A stretch of 8,326 bases of DNA, from NCBI GenBank assembly GCA_013816685.1, contig JACDDX010000062.1:1-8326 (forward strand), in the 5' to 3' direction. This stretch comes from Gemmatimonadales bacterium. Its GTDB lineage: Bacteria; Gemmatimonadota; Gemmatimonadetes; Gemmatimonadales; GWC2-71-9. The notes beneath the pieces are model-generated. The model had not been told where the DNA came from, did not search any database, and worked only from the letters and a program-made list of their open reading frames with translations. This document shows positions 1-6,165 of the stretch, piece by piece; the first letter of the stretch is position 1, and each line of letters starts with the position of its first letter. The translations under genes were made by a program, and so were the position numbers.

Positions 1-194
1 GGGCTGACAGCCTGCGCCCCGACGCTCAGCGCTGGTTCGATCGCCAGATGCGGGCCCTCGCGGGGTTCGACGTGACGCTGACCTTCTGCTATACCCCGGA
101 AGCGGCCGGCCTGCGCCCGCATCATACCAGCCCACCCCGCTGCGTGGAGGGGTTCGCGGACTTCTGCGGCCGGATGACCCGCCGCTACGCCTGA
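1..194 (+). CDS. 3' end of a glycoside hydrolase-like (clan GH-A barrel) gene, partial and probably truncated
   Basis: An open frame runs in from the left edge (first full codon at 3) and stops at TGA 192-194, leaving 63 residues. It contains GFDVTLTFCYTPEAAG, then PHHTSPP and FADFCGRMTRRYA. This resembles the segment of clan GH-A TIM-barrel glycosidases (GH39/GH5-like, 'beta-xylosidase' annotations) that lies before the catalytic Asn-Glu-Pro strand. In such proteins the RRYA-type helix is normally followed by the acid/base glutamate region, yet here the frame stops. The other two frames after the stop do not continue the domain. The product visible here would therefore lack the catalytic half of the barrel. 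It converges on the operon with a 13-base gap. Family assignment is from remembered motif shape; truncation is inferred. It could be a decayed remnant, or a short protein that only shares this motif. Confidence 0.6.
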   Translation, partial: ADSLRPDAQRWFDRQMRALAGFDVTLTFCYTPEAAGLRPHHTSPPRCVEGFADFCGRMTRRYA

Positions 195-207
195 AGGCTG
201 ACGCCTC

Positions 208-1998
208 TCATCCCTGCCAGCTCCATGGCCTGCCCGGCGCGCGCGAGAGTTCCCGGCGCAGCAACCGACCATAGCGGCCGATCTCCCGCCGGAAGCGGGC
301 CCCATCGGCGCTCCCGCGATTGGACTCCGCCGCCATGGTCGAATAGCCCAGCCGGAACGCGAGATAGGCGAGCGCGTAGAACGGCAGCCGGCGCGTCACC
401 GCGTGGTCGCCCGAGGTCCGGCAATAGGCCTCCACCAGGGCGTCGCCCGCGGTGGGTGGAAGCAGCTCGACGCATGCACCCGCCACATCCCAGGCCACAT
501 CCTGACCGCCCGGAAAAAAGTGATCGGCGTGGTGCTCCAGCGAATCCGCCTTGAGCCACCCGCGCGCGGGCGACCGAAACCACTCATGGGCCAGCATCCG
601 TCCATCCAGCGCCACCTGCTGCTCGGTCATCTCGCGCGGCATCCCCGCCAGAACCTGCTCGGCTCGTTGTCGCCACAAGGGGCCGAGACCCTCCTCGACG
701 TTGACGTCGATCATCTCGCTGAGCTCGGCTGAGCTGGCACCCGATCCGCACGTGGGCAGCTCCCTCATCGCGCTCAGATACCGAGCGGCGCTGCCGACGA
801 GCGCCGCATCGGCGCCGCCGGTGCGGCAGGGCGTGCCCGCCACCCACTGGAACGCTACCATGCCGTGCAGCGCGCCGAGCGGTGCGGGGGAGAAGCCTGC
901 GCCCGCGAGCAGACGCGCCCGGTCCTGCAGCCGCTCGGCCCGACCACCAAGGCCCAGAAACTTGACCAGGGTCTGCGACCCCGGAGCCGCTCGGTCGGGT
1001 CGCTGTGCGTCGGGCCGCTGTGCCAGGAATTTCCGGCGTTCGTGCTGCGGCTGCACCGCCGGTCGCGCCGAGCTGCCGGGGTAGACCAATGAGCGCCATT
1101 GTCCCGCCGAGAGGTCTCGGAGCGAGTCGGTACCGGCAAGCTCACGGGCCGCGGCAGCTGCCGGATCGAGTTCGTCCGCCGTCACGGTGAACTGCCGGTA
1201 ACATGACCACAGCGCTCTCGCCCGGGGCGATTTCAGATGGTCGCCGGTGGTCTCCCAGCTCGGCATCAGTGCGATACGGTATCGCGGGAGGCCGAGCTCC
1301 TCGAGGGCGAGCGCCGTGCCAACGAAGGACGAGCCGCTGAGCCCCGGCCCTTCGTCCACGAGCAGCACCGCGGCACCGCGTGTAGCGGCGGAGGCAAGCG
1401 CACACGATAGCGCCGAATCAAGGGCGAGCCGGCGGTCGAACGGGTCGCCTCGCGGGCGCACCGTGTGGCGCTCGACTTCATGTCCGTCCTCCGCGAGCGC
1501 GCCAGCGACGGCGGCGGACAGACTTGCGCCGATCGAACGCAGGCCGATGACGAGCACCGGCCTGGACCCGATCCACGCCGCGCTTCGTGCCGCGGCGCGC
1601 AGGTAGCTCTCCGGATAAACGCCATAGTGCGCGTACCCTTCGCTCTCCGCAGTCCATATCTCGGCCGGCAGCTCGCTCGCGGGGACGGCATCGAGATCGT
1701 CGGCGAGCTGTCCGGCCGCGCGCCGGATGCCCTCGTGGTCCGATCTCCAGGAACGGGAGAGGAGTCGGCCGGCCACGAGGCTCGCGTGCCCCAGGGACGT
1801 CGTGAGCGGCGAGATGTCGTCGAGGCGGGTGAAGATCGCGTCAGCGACCGCGCTCTCGAACGCGGCGGTCCGAATGAAGCAGGTGACGGCCACGTCCTGG
1901 CTCACCGGGTGCTCCGCGAGTCGCCGTGAGTCGCGTCGGAGTTCGTCCAGCCACCGTGGCGGCTGCATCCGGACCCGGTGCTCGCGGTAGACGATCAC
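208..1998 (-). CDS. Phosphoribosyltransferase-like domain fused to a degenerate APH/kinase-fold domain
   Basis: 596 residues, last gene of the operon, 9 bases after the methyltransferase stop. Residues ~35-300 look like a type I phosphoribosyltransferase core: a strand-loop RPVLVIGLRSIGASLS (146-161), then the PRPP-loop-like VLLVDEGPGLSGSSF (211-225) with its acidic pair D215-E216 and a Gly/Ser-rich turn. A polar linker (~305-343) leads to a region resembling aminoglycoside phosphotransferase-like kinases (~344-590): KFLGLGG, FQWVAGTPCR, DGRMLAHEWF (465-474) where a catalytic HGD loop would be expected, then KADSLEHHADHFFPG (483-497) and QDVAWDVAG (499-507), the latter like the metal-binding Asp/'DPAYDLA' part of that fold. 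The usual HGDxxxxN motif is not intact. The substrate is unknown; ribosyl or phosphoryl transfer to the cluster product is a guess. The start is GTG at 1998; an ATG ten codons in (1968) is an alternative, and neither has a strong ribosome-binding site. Confidence 0.75.
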   Translation of the reverse strand: MIVYREHRVRMQPPRWLDELRRDSRRLAEHPVSQDVAVTCFIRTAAFESAVADAIFTRLDDISPLTTSLGHASLVAGRLLSRSWRSDHEGIRRAAGQLADDLDAVPASELPAEIWTAESEGYAHYGVYPESYLRAAARSAAWIGSRPVLVIGLRSIGASLSAAVAGALAEDGHEVERHTVRPRGDPFDRRLALDSALSCALASAATRGAAVLLVDEGPGLSGSSFVGTALALEELGLPRYRIALMPSWETTGDHLKSPRARALWSCYRQFTVTADELDPAAAAARELAGTDSLRDLSAGQWRSLVYPGSSARPAVQPQHERRKFLAQRPDAQRPDRAAPGSQTLVKFLGLGGRAERLQDRARLLAGAGFSPAPLGALHGMVAFQWVAGTPCRTGGADAALVGSAARYLSAMRELPTCGSGASSAELSEMIDVNVEEGLGPLWRQRAEQVLAGMPREMTEQQVALDGRMLAHEWFRSPARGWLKADSLEHHADHFFPGGQDVAWDVAGACVELLPPTAGDALVEAYCRTSGDHAVTRRLPFYALAYLAFRLGYSTMAAESNRGSADGARFRREIGRYGRLLRRELSRAPGRPWSWQG

Positions 1999-2007
1999 GG
2001 CCCGTCG

Positions 2008-2790
2008 TCACCCCGTGCGCGAAGAGCGACCGCTCGCCGCCAGCAGCTCGGGCGTGATATCGAAAGGCGCGCGGGTCGAGGCGTTCGCGGCGGCGGGCAC
2101 GCAGAGGTGAAGTTCGTGTCCGGGAGAGGCAATGACCTCCATGCCGCTGGAGCGTATCATCGCCGCTACCGCCGGCTCGTTGGGAATCCACCAGTTCGTC
2201 GGGTCACCGGCGAATCGCCCCTCGACGAACATCATGCGCGGCCAGCCGGTCTCGTTGAGCGCGTTGCGGTCGTTGAGCGCACGGTCCGACGTGTCGGACG
2301 GTGGGCCGCTGGACGGGGCGGTGAGGCTCTGGAACACCATGAGGCGGCCGACCCGGCGGGCGACGATGTCGAGGCCGAGCAGGGGATAGCGCAGGTGATA
2401 GAACACACCCATGAAGAGCACGAGGTCGTAGCGCTCCTCCGACCGCGCGAGGTCATACACCTGCGCCTGCCGGAAGGTGATCTGGTCGAGGAGGCCGAAT
2501 TCGCCCGCCGCCCACTGGGCCTGCTGCAGGTAGTGGGGATCGACATCGATGCCGGTGACGTGCGCGCCGCGCCGGGCCAGCTCGAAACTGTAGAAGCCGG
2601 CGTTGCATCCGATGTCGAGCGCGGACCAGCCGTCGAGCCGCTCCGGAAGGTGGGGCGCGAGTACCTGCCATTTCGTCGCGGGAAAGTCGCCCAGCGCGTG
2701 GTCCGCCGCGGTCTGGTCGCCGTTCGGGAGGTGCAGATTGTGAAACCACGGTCCGAGGCGCTCAGCCGCCGAATGTGTCCGGCTGCTCAC
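2008..2790 (-). CDS. SAM-dependent methyltransferase, CmoB-like (TIGR04290-type)
   Basis: 260 residues with a class I Rossmann methyltransferase fold. Motif I is ALDIGCNAGFYSFELA (57-72), the ribose-binding acidic strand is GIDVDPHYL (80-88), and the motif IV region is YDLVLFMGVFYHLRYPLLGLD (121-141). The FYHLRxPLL signature and WFHNLHLP near the N-terminus (15-22) are typical of the tRNA (mo5U34) carboxymethyltransferase CmoB superfamily. They match, from memory, the subfamily modelled as TIGR04290 that sits in sugar-related gene cassettes rather than beside cmoA. Glycosyltransferases lie immediately upstream, so the likely role is O- or C-methylation of a sugar or aglycone, not tRNA modification (inference). 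It starts at GTG 2790-2788, whose bases overlap the previous gene's TGA (GTGA, 4 nt). A GGGAG lies about 11 nt upstream, so expression probably depends partly on coupling. The ~25 C-terminal residues look poorly conserved. Confidence 0.88.
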   Translation of the reverse strand: MSSRTHSAAERLGPWFHNLHLPNGDQTAADHALGDFPATKWQVLAPHLPERLDGWSALDIGCNAGFYSFELARRGAHVTGIDVDPHYLQQAQWAAGEFGLLDQITFRQAQVYDLARSEERYDLVLFMGVFYHLRYPLLGLDIVARRVGRLMVFQSLTAPSSGPPSDTSDRALNDRNALNETGWPRMMFVEGRFAGDPTNWWIPNEPAVAAMIRSSGMEVIASPGHELHLCVPAAANASTRAPFDITPELLAASGRSSRTG

Positions 2791-3893
2791 GAGGTCGCGG
2801 GCTCCCGGGCCAGCAACGCCAGCGCGTAGCCCTCGAGCTCGCGCGCGCGATGCGCCGCGGTGTGGTTCTTCAGCACTCGCGTCCGCGACCGGGCGCCGAT
2901 CCGCTCGCGCTCGGCTTCCGACATCTCCAGCAGAATGGTCAGCACCTCCTCGGAGCTCCGCGCGATCAGAATCTCCAGCCCCGGCTCGAAGACCTCATCG
3001 AGCCCGGCCCACCAGTCGCTGATGATGGGCACGCCGCACGCCGCCGCTTCGAACAACCGGGTGCTCGGCGAATACCCCGCCTCCACCATCTCGACGCGTG
3101 TCAGGTTGAGCGTGAAGCGTTGCGCCCCGTAGAACGCACGATGCTCGCCCGGCGAAACATGCTCGGCCCGGGCCACGTTCGCGGGCCACTGTGCCGTGGC
3201 CGGGTACTGCGGGCCGGCAACGATGAACCGTCCCGTGCTCCAGCGCCGCGCCGGCTCGAGGAGCAGACCTTCGAGGATGGCCTGGCGGTCCGAGCTATAG
3301 GTCCCCATATAGCCCAGATCCCACTGCAGGGCGCGCTCGATGGGACGGTAGATGGTCGGGTCCACCGAGCAGTAGAGCGGACGCGCCATGGGTGAGCCAT
3401 ACCCCGCTTCCAGGCGCTGGAGCGTGGGACCACCGGTAAACGAGAGATACAGGCGATAGCGCGGAATCAGTTCGGGCGTGAGATAGCGGCGCTCGCCCTG
3501 CGCCATCGCGGCGAGGGTCACCGGCGTGTCGAGGTCGTAGAACGCGGCGATGCCCGACGTGGTCTGCAGCACCCACTCGCCGATCTCGGCGCCTTCGGGC
3601 ACGAACGAGCCGACGATGACCAGGTCGGCGGCTTCGATCTCCTCGCCGAAGATGCGCCGTAGCTCGTCCACACTGCCGTAGAGCCCGGTCCGCCCGTACG
3701 GCGGATTCGGGAGATCACGATGGGCCGCATACCACGGAACGTCGCGCTCGAGGAAGAGTACGTCATGGCCGCGCGCTGCCAGTTCCCGGACCAGTCCTCG
3801 AAAGGTGGTCGCGTGCCCGTTGCCCCAGGACGAAGTGATCGACAGCCCGAGGATCACGACGCGCAGCCCCGGCGTTCGGGTGGTCGTGTTCAC
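2787..3893 (-). CDS. CgeB-like GT-B glycosyltransferase (third of three)
   Basis: 368 residues with two Rossmann-like halves and no signal peptide or membrane segment, so probably cytoplasmic. The N-terminal half opens with RVVILGLSITSSWGNGHAT (11-29), followed by FRGLVRELAARGHDVLFLER (31-50). An acidic motif, FYDLDTPVTL, sits at 118-127. The C-terminal nucleotide-sugar-binding half carries STRLFEAAACGVPIISDWWA (277-296), with E282 in the position of the conserved glutamate of the Glyco_trans_1_2 (PF13524) family. A closing R-x-x-VL-x-x-HT-x-x-HR helix falls at ~338-349. This layout matches CgeB/DUF3880-type transferases, named after a Bacillus spore-coat protein; donor and acceptor are unknown. 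It is closely related in plan to the gene upstream, with which it shares a GTGA overlap. The start is GTG at 3893, with a weak GGTGGG about 5 nt before it. Confidence 0.85.
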   Translation of the reverse strand: MNTTTRTPGLRVVILGLSITSSWGNGHATTFRGLVRELAARGHDVLFLERDVPWYAAHRDLPNPPYGRTGLYGSVDELRRIFGEEIEAADLVIVGSFVPEGAEIGEWVLQTTSGIAAFYDLDTPVTLAAMAQGERRYLTPELIPRYRLYLSFTGGPTLQRLEAGYGSPMARPLYCSVDPTIYRPIERALQWDLGYMGTYSSDRQAILEGLLLEPARRWSTGRFIVAGPQYPATAQWPANVARAEHVSPGEHRAFYGAQRFTLNLTRVEMVEAGYSPSTRLFEAAACGVPIISDWWAGLDEVFEPGLEILIARSSEEVLTILLEMSEAERERIGARSRTRVLKNHTAAHRARELEGYALALLAREPATS

Positions 3894-5059
3894 CGTGACC
3901 CACCAGCCGTCGGCCCAGCGACAGTCGTCGGACCTGCGACTGCGGTCCGAGCTACGGGAGTCCGTGGACCTCCTCCCGCATGGGACCGGCCGAGGAGCCG
4001 CTCGACCTGCTCGGCCCGGTGCTCGTAGGTGTGCTCGGCCAGAATCCGGCTTCGCGCGGCCGCTCCGACGCGGCGCGCCTGATCCTCGTTCAGGCGGCTC
4101 AGGTAATCCGCCACGTCCTGCCCATGCCGGGCAACTATAACTTCGCGCTCAGGCTCGAGGAACAACTCGATGCCCGCCCACGCGTCGGTGATCACGCAGG
4201 CGCCGGCGCCCGCTGCCTCGAACACCCGGGTCGGCGGCGAGAACCCGTACCGCGCCATGCTGTCCCGGTTGACGTTCAGCACCGCACGCGGCGAGGAATT
4301 GAACGCGTTGTGGTCGCGGGTATACACGTGACCGGCGTAGCCTACGTTGGGCGGGAGGGTCCGGTCGCTCCAGCCGCTGCCGCCCAGCAGGAACCGGCGC
4401 TCCGACAGGGCGCGCGCCGGCCCGAGGAAGAACTCCTCCACCCGCGCCTCACGATCCGGCAGCCGGTTGCCGAGGAACCCGAGGTCGGCGGCAAAGCGCG
4501 GATCGGGCGGCACCGGAAAGTGGGTGCTCGAGTCGAGCGCATTGTACACCGGGACGCACTCGCGGGCGCCGAGCCGGCGGTACGCCTCGCGGACGGGCTC
4601 GCCGCCGCCGTAGGTCAGCACGAGGTCGAAGTCGGGGATGAGCGCGCGAAACGGATCGTCGGGATCGGCCGCCACGCGATCGAGGGTCGCGGGCGCATCC
4701 ACGTCCCAGAAAATCGTGAGGCGATCCGAACGGTCACCAGCCAGCACGGCGCGCTCCAGCAGCGTGTCGAAGACGCCGACGCCGCTCGCCTTGATCAGCA
4801 CGTCGGCGTTCCGCGCCGTCTCCACGGCGGCCAGCGCCGAGTCCTCGTGGTCGGCCGGATACACCACGACGGTGGCCCACGAGGGATCGTCCATGTCGCG
4901 GTGCTGCTGGCGTCCGAACGCGTCGGGCTCGTAGAACGTGATGCGATGCCCCCGTGCGGCCAGCGCGCGCAGCAGACCTCGATAGTAGGTCGCCGCCCCG
5001 TTCCAGTAGGCTGATACCAGGCTCGAACCGAAGAACGCGATCCGCGATCCAGCGCTCAT
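3890..5059 (-). CDS. CgeB-like GT-B glycosyltransferase (second of three) with a repeat tail
   Basis: 389 residues, the longest of the three paralogs. The N-terminal half begins RIAFFGSSLVSAYWNGAAT (6-24), then YYRGLLRALAARGHRITFYE (25-44). FWDVDAPATL at 117-126 aligns with FYDLDTPVTL in the next gene. The C-terminal half has PTRVFEAAGAGACVITDAWA (276-295) with E281, and RSRILAEHTYEHRAEQ (336-351), matching the Glyco_trans_1_2/CgeB pattern. The role is transfer of a sugar from a nucleotide donor; neither substrate can be read from the sequence. The extra length over its neighbours is a Gly/Ala/Pro/Thr tail (~359-389) of short repeats, probably disordered. The ATG at 5059 overlaps the previous stop (ATGA) and has a GAGG 7 nt upstream. 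Confidence 0.85.
   Translation of the reverse strand: MSAGSRIAFFGSSLVSAYWNGAATYYRGLLRALAARGHRITFYEPDAFGRQQHRDMDDPSWATVVVYPADHEDSALAAVETARNADVLIKASGVGVFDTLLERAVLAGDRSDRLTIFWDVDAPATLDRVAADPDDPFRALIPDFDLVLTYGGGEPVREAYRRLGARECVPVYNALDSSTHFPVPPDPRFAADLGFLGNRLPDREARVEEFFLGPARALSERRFLLGGSGWSDRTLPPNVGYAGHVYTRDHNAFNSSPRAVLNVNRDSMARYGFSPPTRVFEAAGAGACVITDAWAGIELFLEPEREVIVARHGQDVADYLSRLNEDQARRVGAAARSRILAEHTYEHRAEQVERLLGRSHAGGGPRTPVARTAVAGPTTVAGPTAGGSR
3893..3961 (-). repeat. Degenerate six-residue repeats in the C-terminal tail of the second CgeB-like enzyme
   Basis: Residues 367-389 read as imperfect copies: TPVAR, TAVAGP, TTVAGP, TAGG. The underlying DNA is a set of roughly 18-base imperfect repeats (GTCGCAGGTCCG against GTCGCTGGGCCG cores). 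The tail is rich in small residues and Pro and contains none of the conserved transferase motifs, so it is probably a flexible extension. It ends where the downstream gene begins, so repeat slippage here would also shift the GTGA junction. Confidence 0.6.
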
Positions 5060-6165
5060 GCCGGAACCTCACTCAGGGAAGCGTCCAGGGACGCCGTGAT
5101 TGCAAGCAGCTCGTCCACCCGATGCGCGCAGGTGTGTCGCTGCAGGATGGTGTGACGCCCGTGCGCCGACATCGCGGCGGCGGCCTCCCGATCGTTCAAC
5201 AGATCGGCGAGCTGCGAGCGCATGGCGGCGCCGTTCTCCGCTACCCGGTAATCCGCGCCGGGCGTGAAGAGGTGTTCCGCGTCGTCCCACGGGGCGCACA
5301 CGAGTGGAATCCCGCAGGCCAGCGCCTCGAAGACACGGATCGTGGGAATGCCGGGCAGGGCGATCGCATACGGACGGCGCGGGACGTGGACCGTCATCGC
5401 GTGGCGGGCGAAGGTCTCGGGCACCGCGTAATTGGGAAGCCAGCCACGGTAGTCGATGTGAGTTTCGGCAAGCCGGGCACGCGCGTCATCGGGATAGCGG
5501 ACCCCGTAGACCTGCGTACGCAGTCCCAGCGCGGCCGCCGGCGTCACGAGGTACTCCTCGAGCTCCGCCGTCCGCTCCCCGTCACCCCAGTTGCCGATCC
5601 AGACCAGATCGCCCTCCTGCGGACGATCGGGCAGCGGCCGGAACACGCGGACATCGGCCGCCTCATGCCAGGTCCAGACCTGGGCCGCCCATCCCTCGTC
5701 CAGGTACCGGTGCCGGATGACCTCGCCGAACGCCAGCACGCCGTCATATTCTGAGAGGTCGTATCCTGCCATCCCATCGGGCTCGGTGACCGACCGATGA
5801 TGAGTGTCGTGGAACAGCAGATGATACCCGCCGGCGGCACGCTCGCGTCCGATCGCCGCCACCAGCGCGGCGTCGTTCCACTCGTGCACCAGAACGACGT
5901 CGGCACCTTCCAGGTGTCGGCCGACGTCCGCCTTGGCAGGGTCGTACAGGGTGCTCTGGAGCGTGGGATACGCCGCGTGAAATCCGCTGAGCGCATGCCG
6001 GCCGACACGGGTCAGCAGATTGCTCCGGCTCCAGCCGTTCTCCGGCTCCAGCACGACGACCTCGTGACCTCGCGCCTGCAGCTCGGTCACGATTCCGCGA
6101 AGGAAGTGGGCGTTCCCGTGGTTCCAGTCGGAGACCAGAGAGTGATACCACATTACGATGCGCAT
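5056..6165 (-). CDS. CgeB-like GT-B glycosyltransferase (first of three)
   Basis: 369 residues from ATG 6165. This start is fixed by an AGGAGG 7 nt upstream and because residue 1 opens directly on the first strand, MRIVMWYHSLVSDWNHGNAH, which aligns with the N-termini of the two downstream paralogs. The open frame extends further upstream, but only as the shadow of the preceding gene. FLRGIVTELQARGHEVVVLE (21-40) matches the paralogs. At 118-124, where they have an acidic D-x-D-x-P motif, this protein has FHDTHHR, suggesting a different donor or acceptor pocket. The C-terminal half has TIRVFEALACGIPLVCAPWD (275-294) with E280, and RHTILQRHTCAHRVDEL (337-353). The fold and family are clear; the sugar is unknown. 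It overlaps the upstream gene by 13 nt and the downstream one by 4 nt. Confidence 0.87.
   Translation of the reverse strand: MRIVMWYHSLVSDWNHGNAHFLRGIVTELQARGHEVVVLEPENGWSRSNLLTRVGRHALSGFHAAYPTLQSTLYDPAKADVGRHLEGADVVLVHEWNDAALVAAIGRERAAGGYHLLFHDTHHRSVTEPDGMAGYDLSEYDGVLAFGEVIRHRYLDEGWAAQVWTWHEAADVRVFRPLPDRPQEGDLVWIGNWGDGERTAELEEYLVTPAAALGLRTQVYGVRYPDDARARLAETHIDYRGWLPNYAVPETFARHAMTVHVPRRPYAIALPGIPTIRVFEALACGIPLVCAPWDDAEHLFTPGADYRVAENGAAMRSQLADLLNDREAAAAMSAHGRHTILQRHTCAHRVDELLAITASLDASLSEVPA
5067..5070 (-). promoter_or_regulatory. Ribosome-binding site for the second CgeB-like gene
   Basis: Minus-strand GAGG ends 7 nt before the ATG at 5059, inside the 3' end of the upstream gene. It supports this ATG and means coupling through the ATGA overlap is helped by a local Shine-Dalgarno sequence. 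Confidence 0.55.

Noticed and set aside
195..206. AGGC-TGAC-GCCT hairpin between the convergent genes as a terminator
   Set aside because: The stem is only 4 bp, with no U-tract on either strand; too weak to call.
208..1998. Assigning the PRTase domain to purine or pyrimidine salvage
   Set aside because: The loop DEGPGLSGSS differs from salvage enzymes, and the fusion and gene context do not fit nucleotide salvage.
2008..2790. Naming the methyltransferase cmoB
   Set aside because: The motifs are from the same superfamily, but the operon context is sugar transfer and there is no cmoA neighbour, so the tRNA role is not supported.
1978..2829. A 283-codon + strand open frame opposite the methyltransferase
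   Set aside because: Antisense shadow; the minus strand carries clear methyltransferase motifs, and this frame shows no fold or family pattern.
3980..5014. A 344-codon open frame on the + strand opposite the second CgeB-like gene
   Set aside because: It lies entirely antisense to a well-supported gene, has no recognisable domain and an Arg/Gly/Ala/Val-rich composition typical of GC-rich shadow frames.
4954..5754. A 266-codon + strand open frame crossing two CgeB-like genes
   Set aside because: It spans a gene junction in antisense, is Arg-rich and has no domain; explained by high GC.
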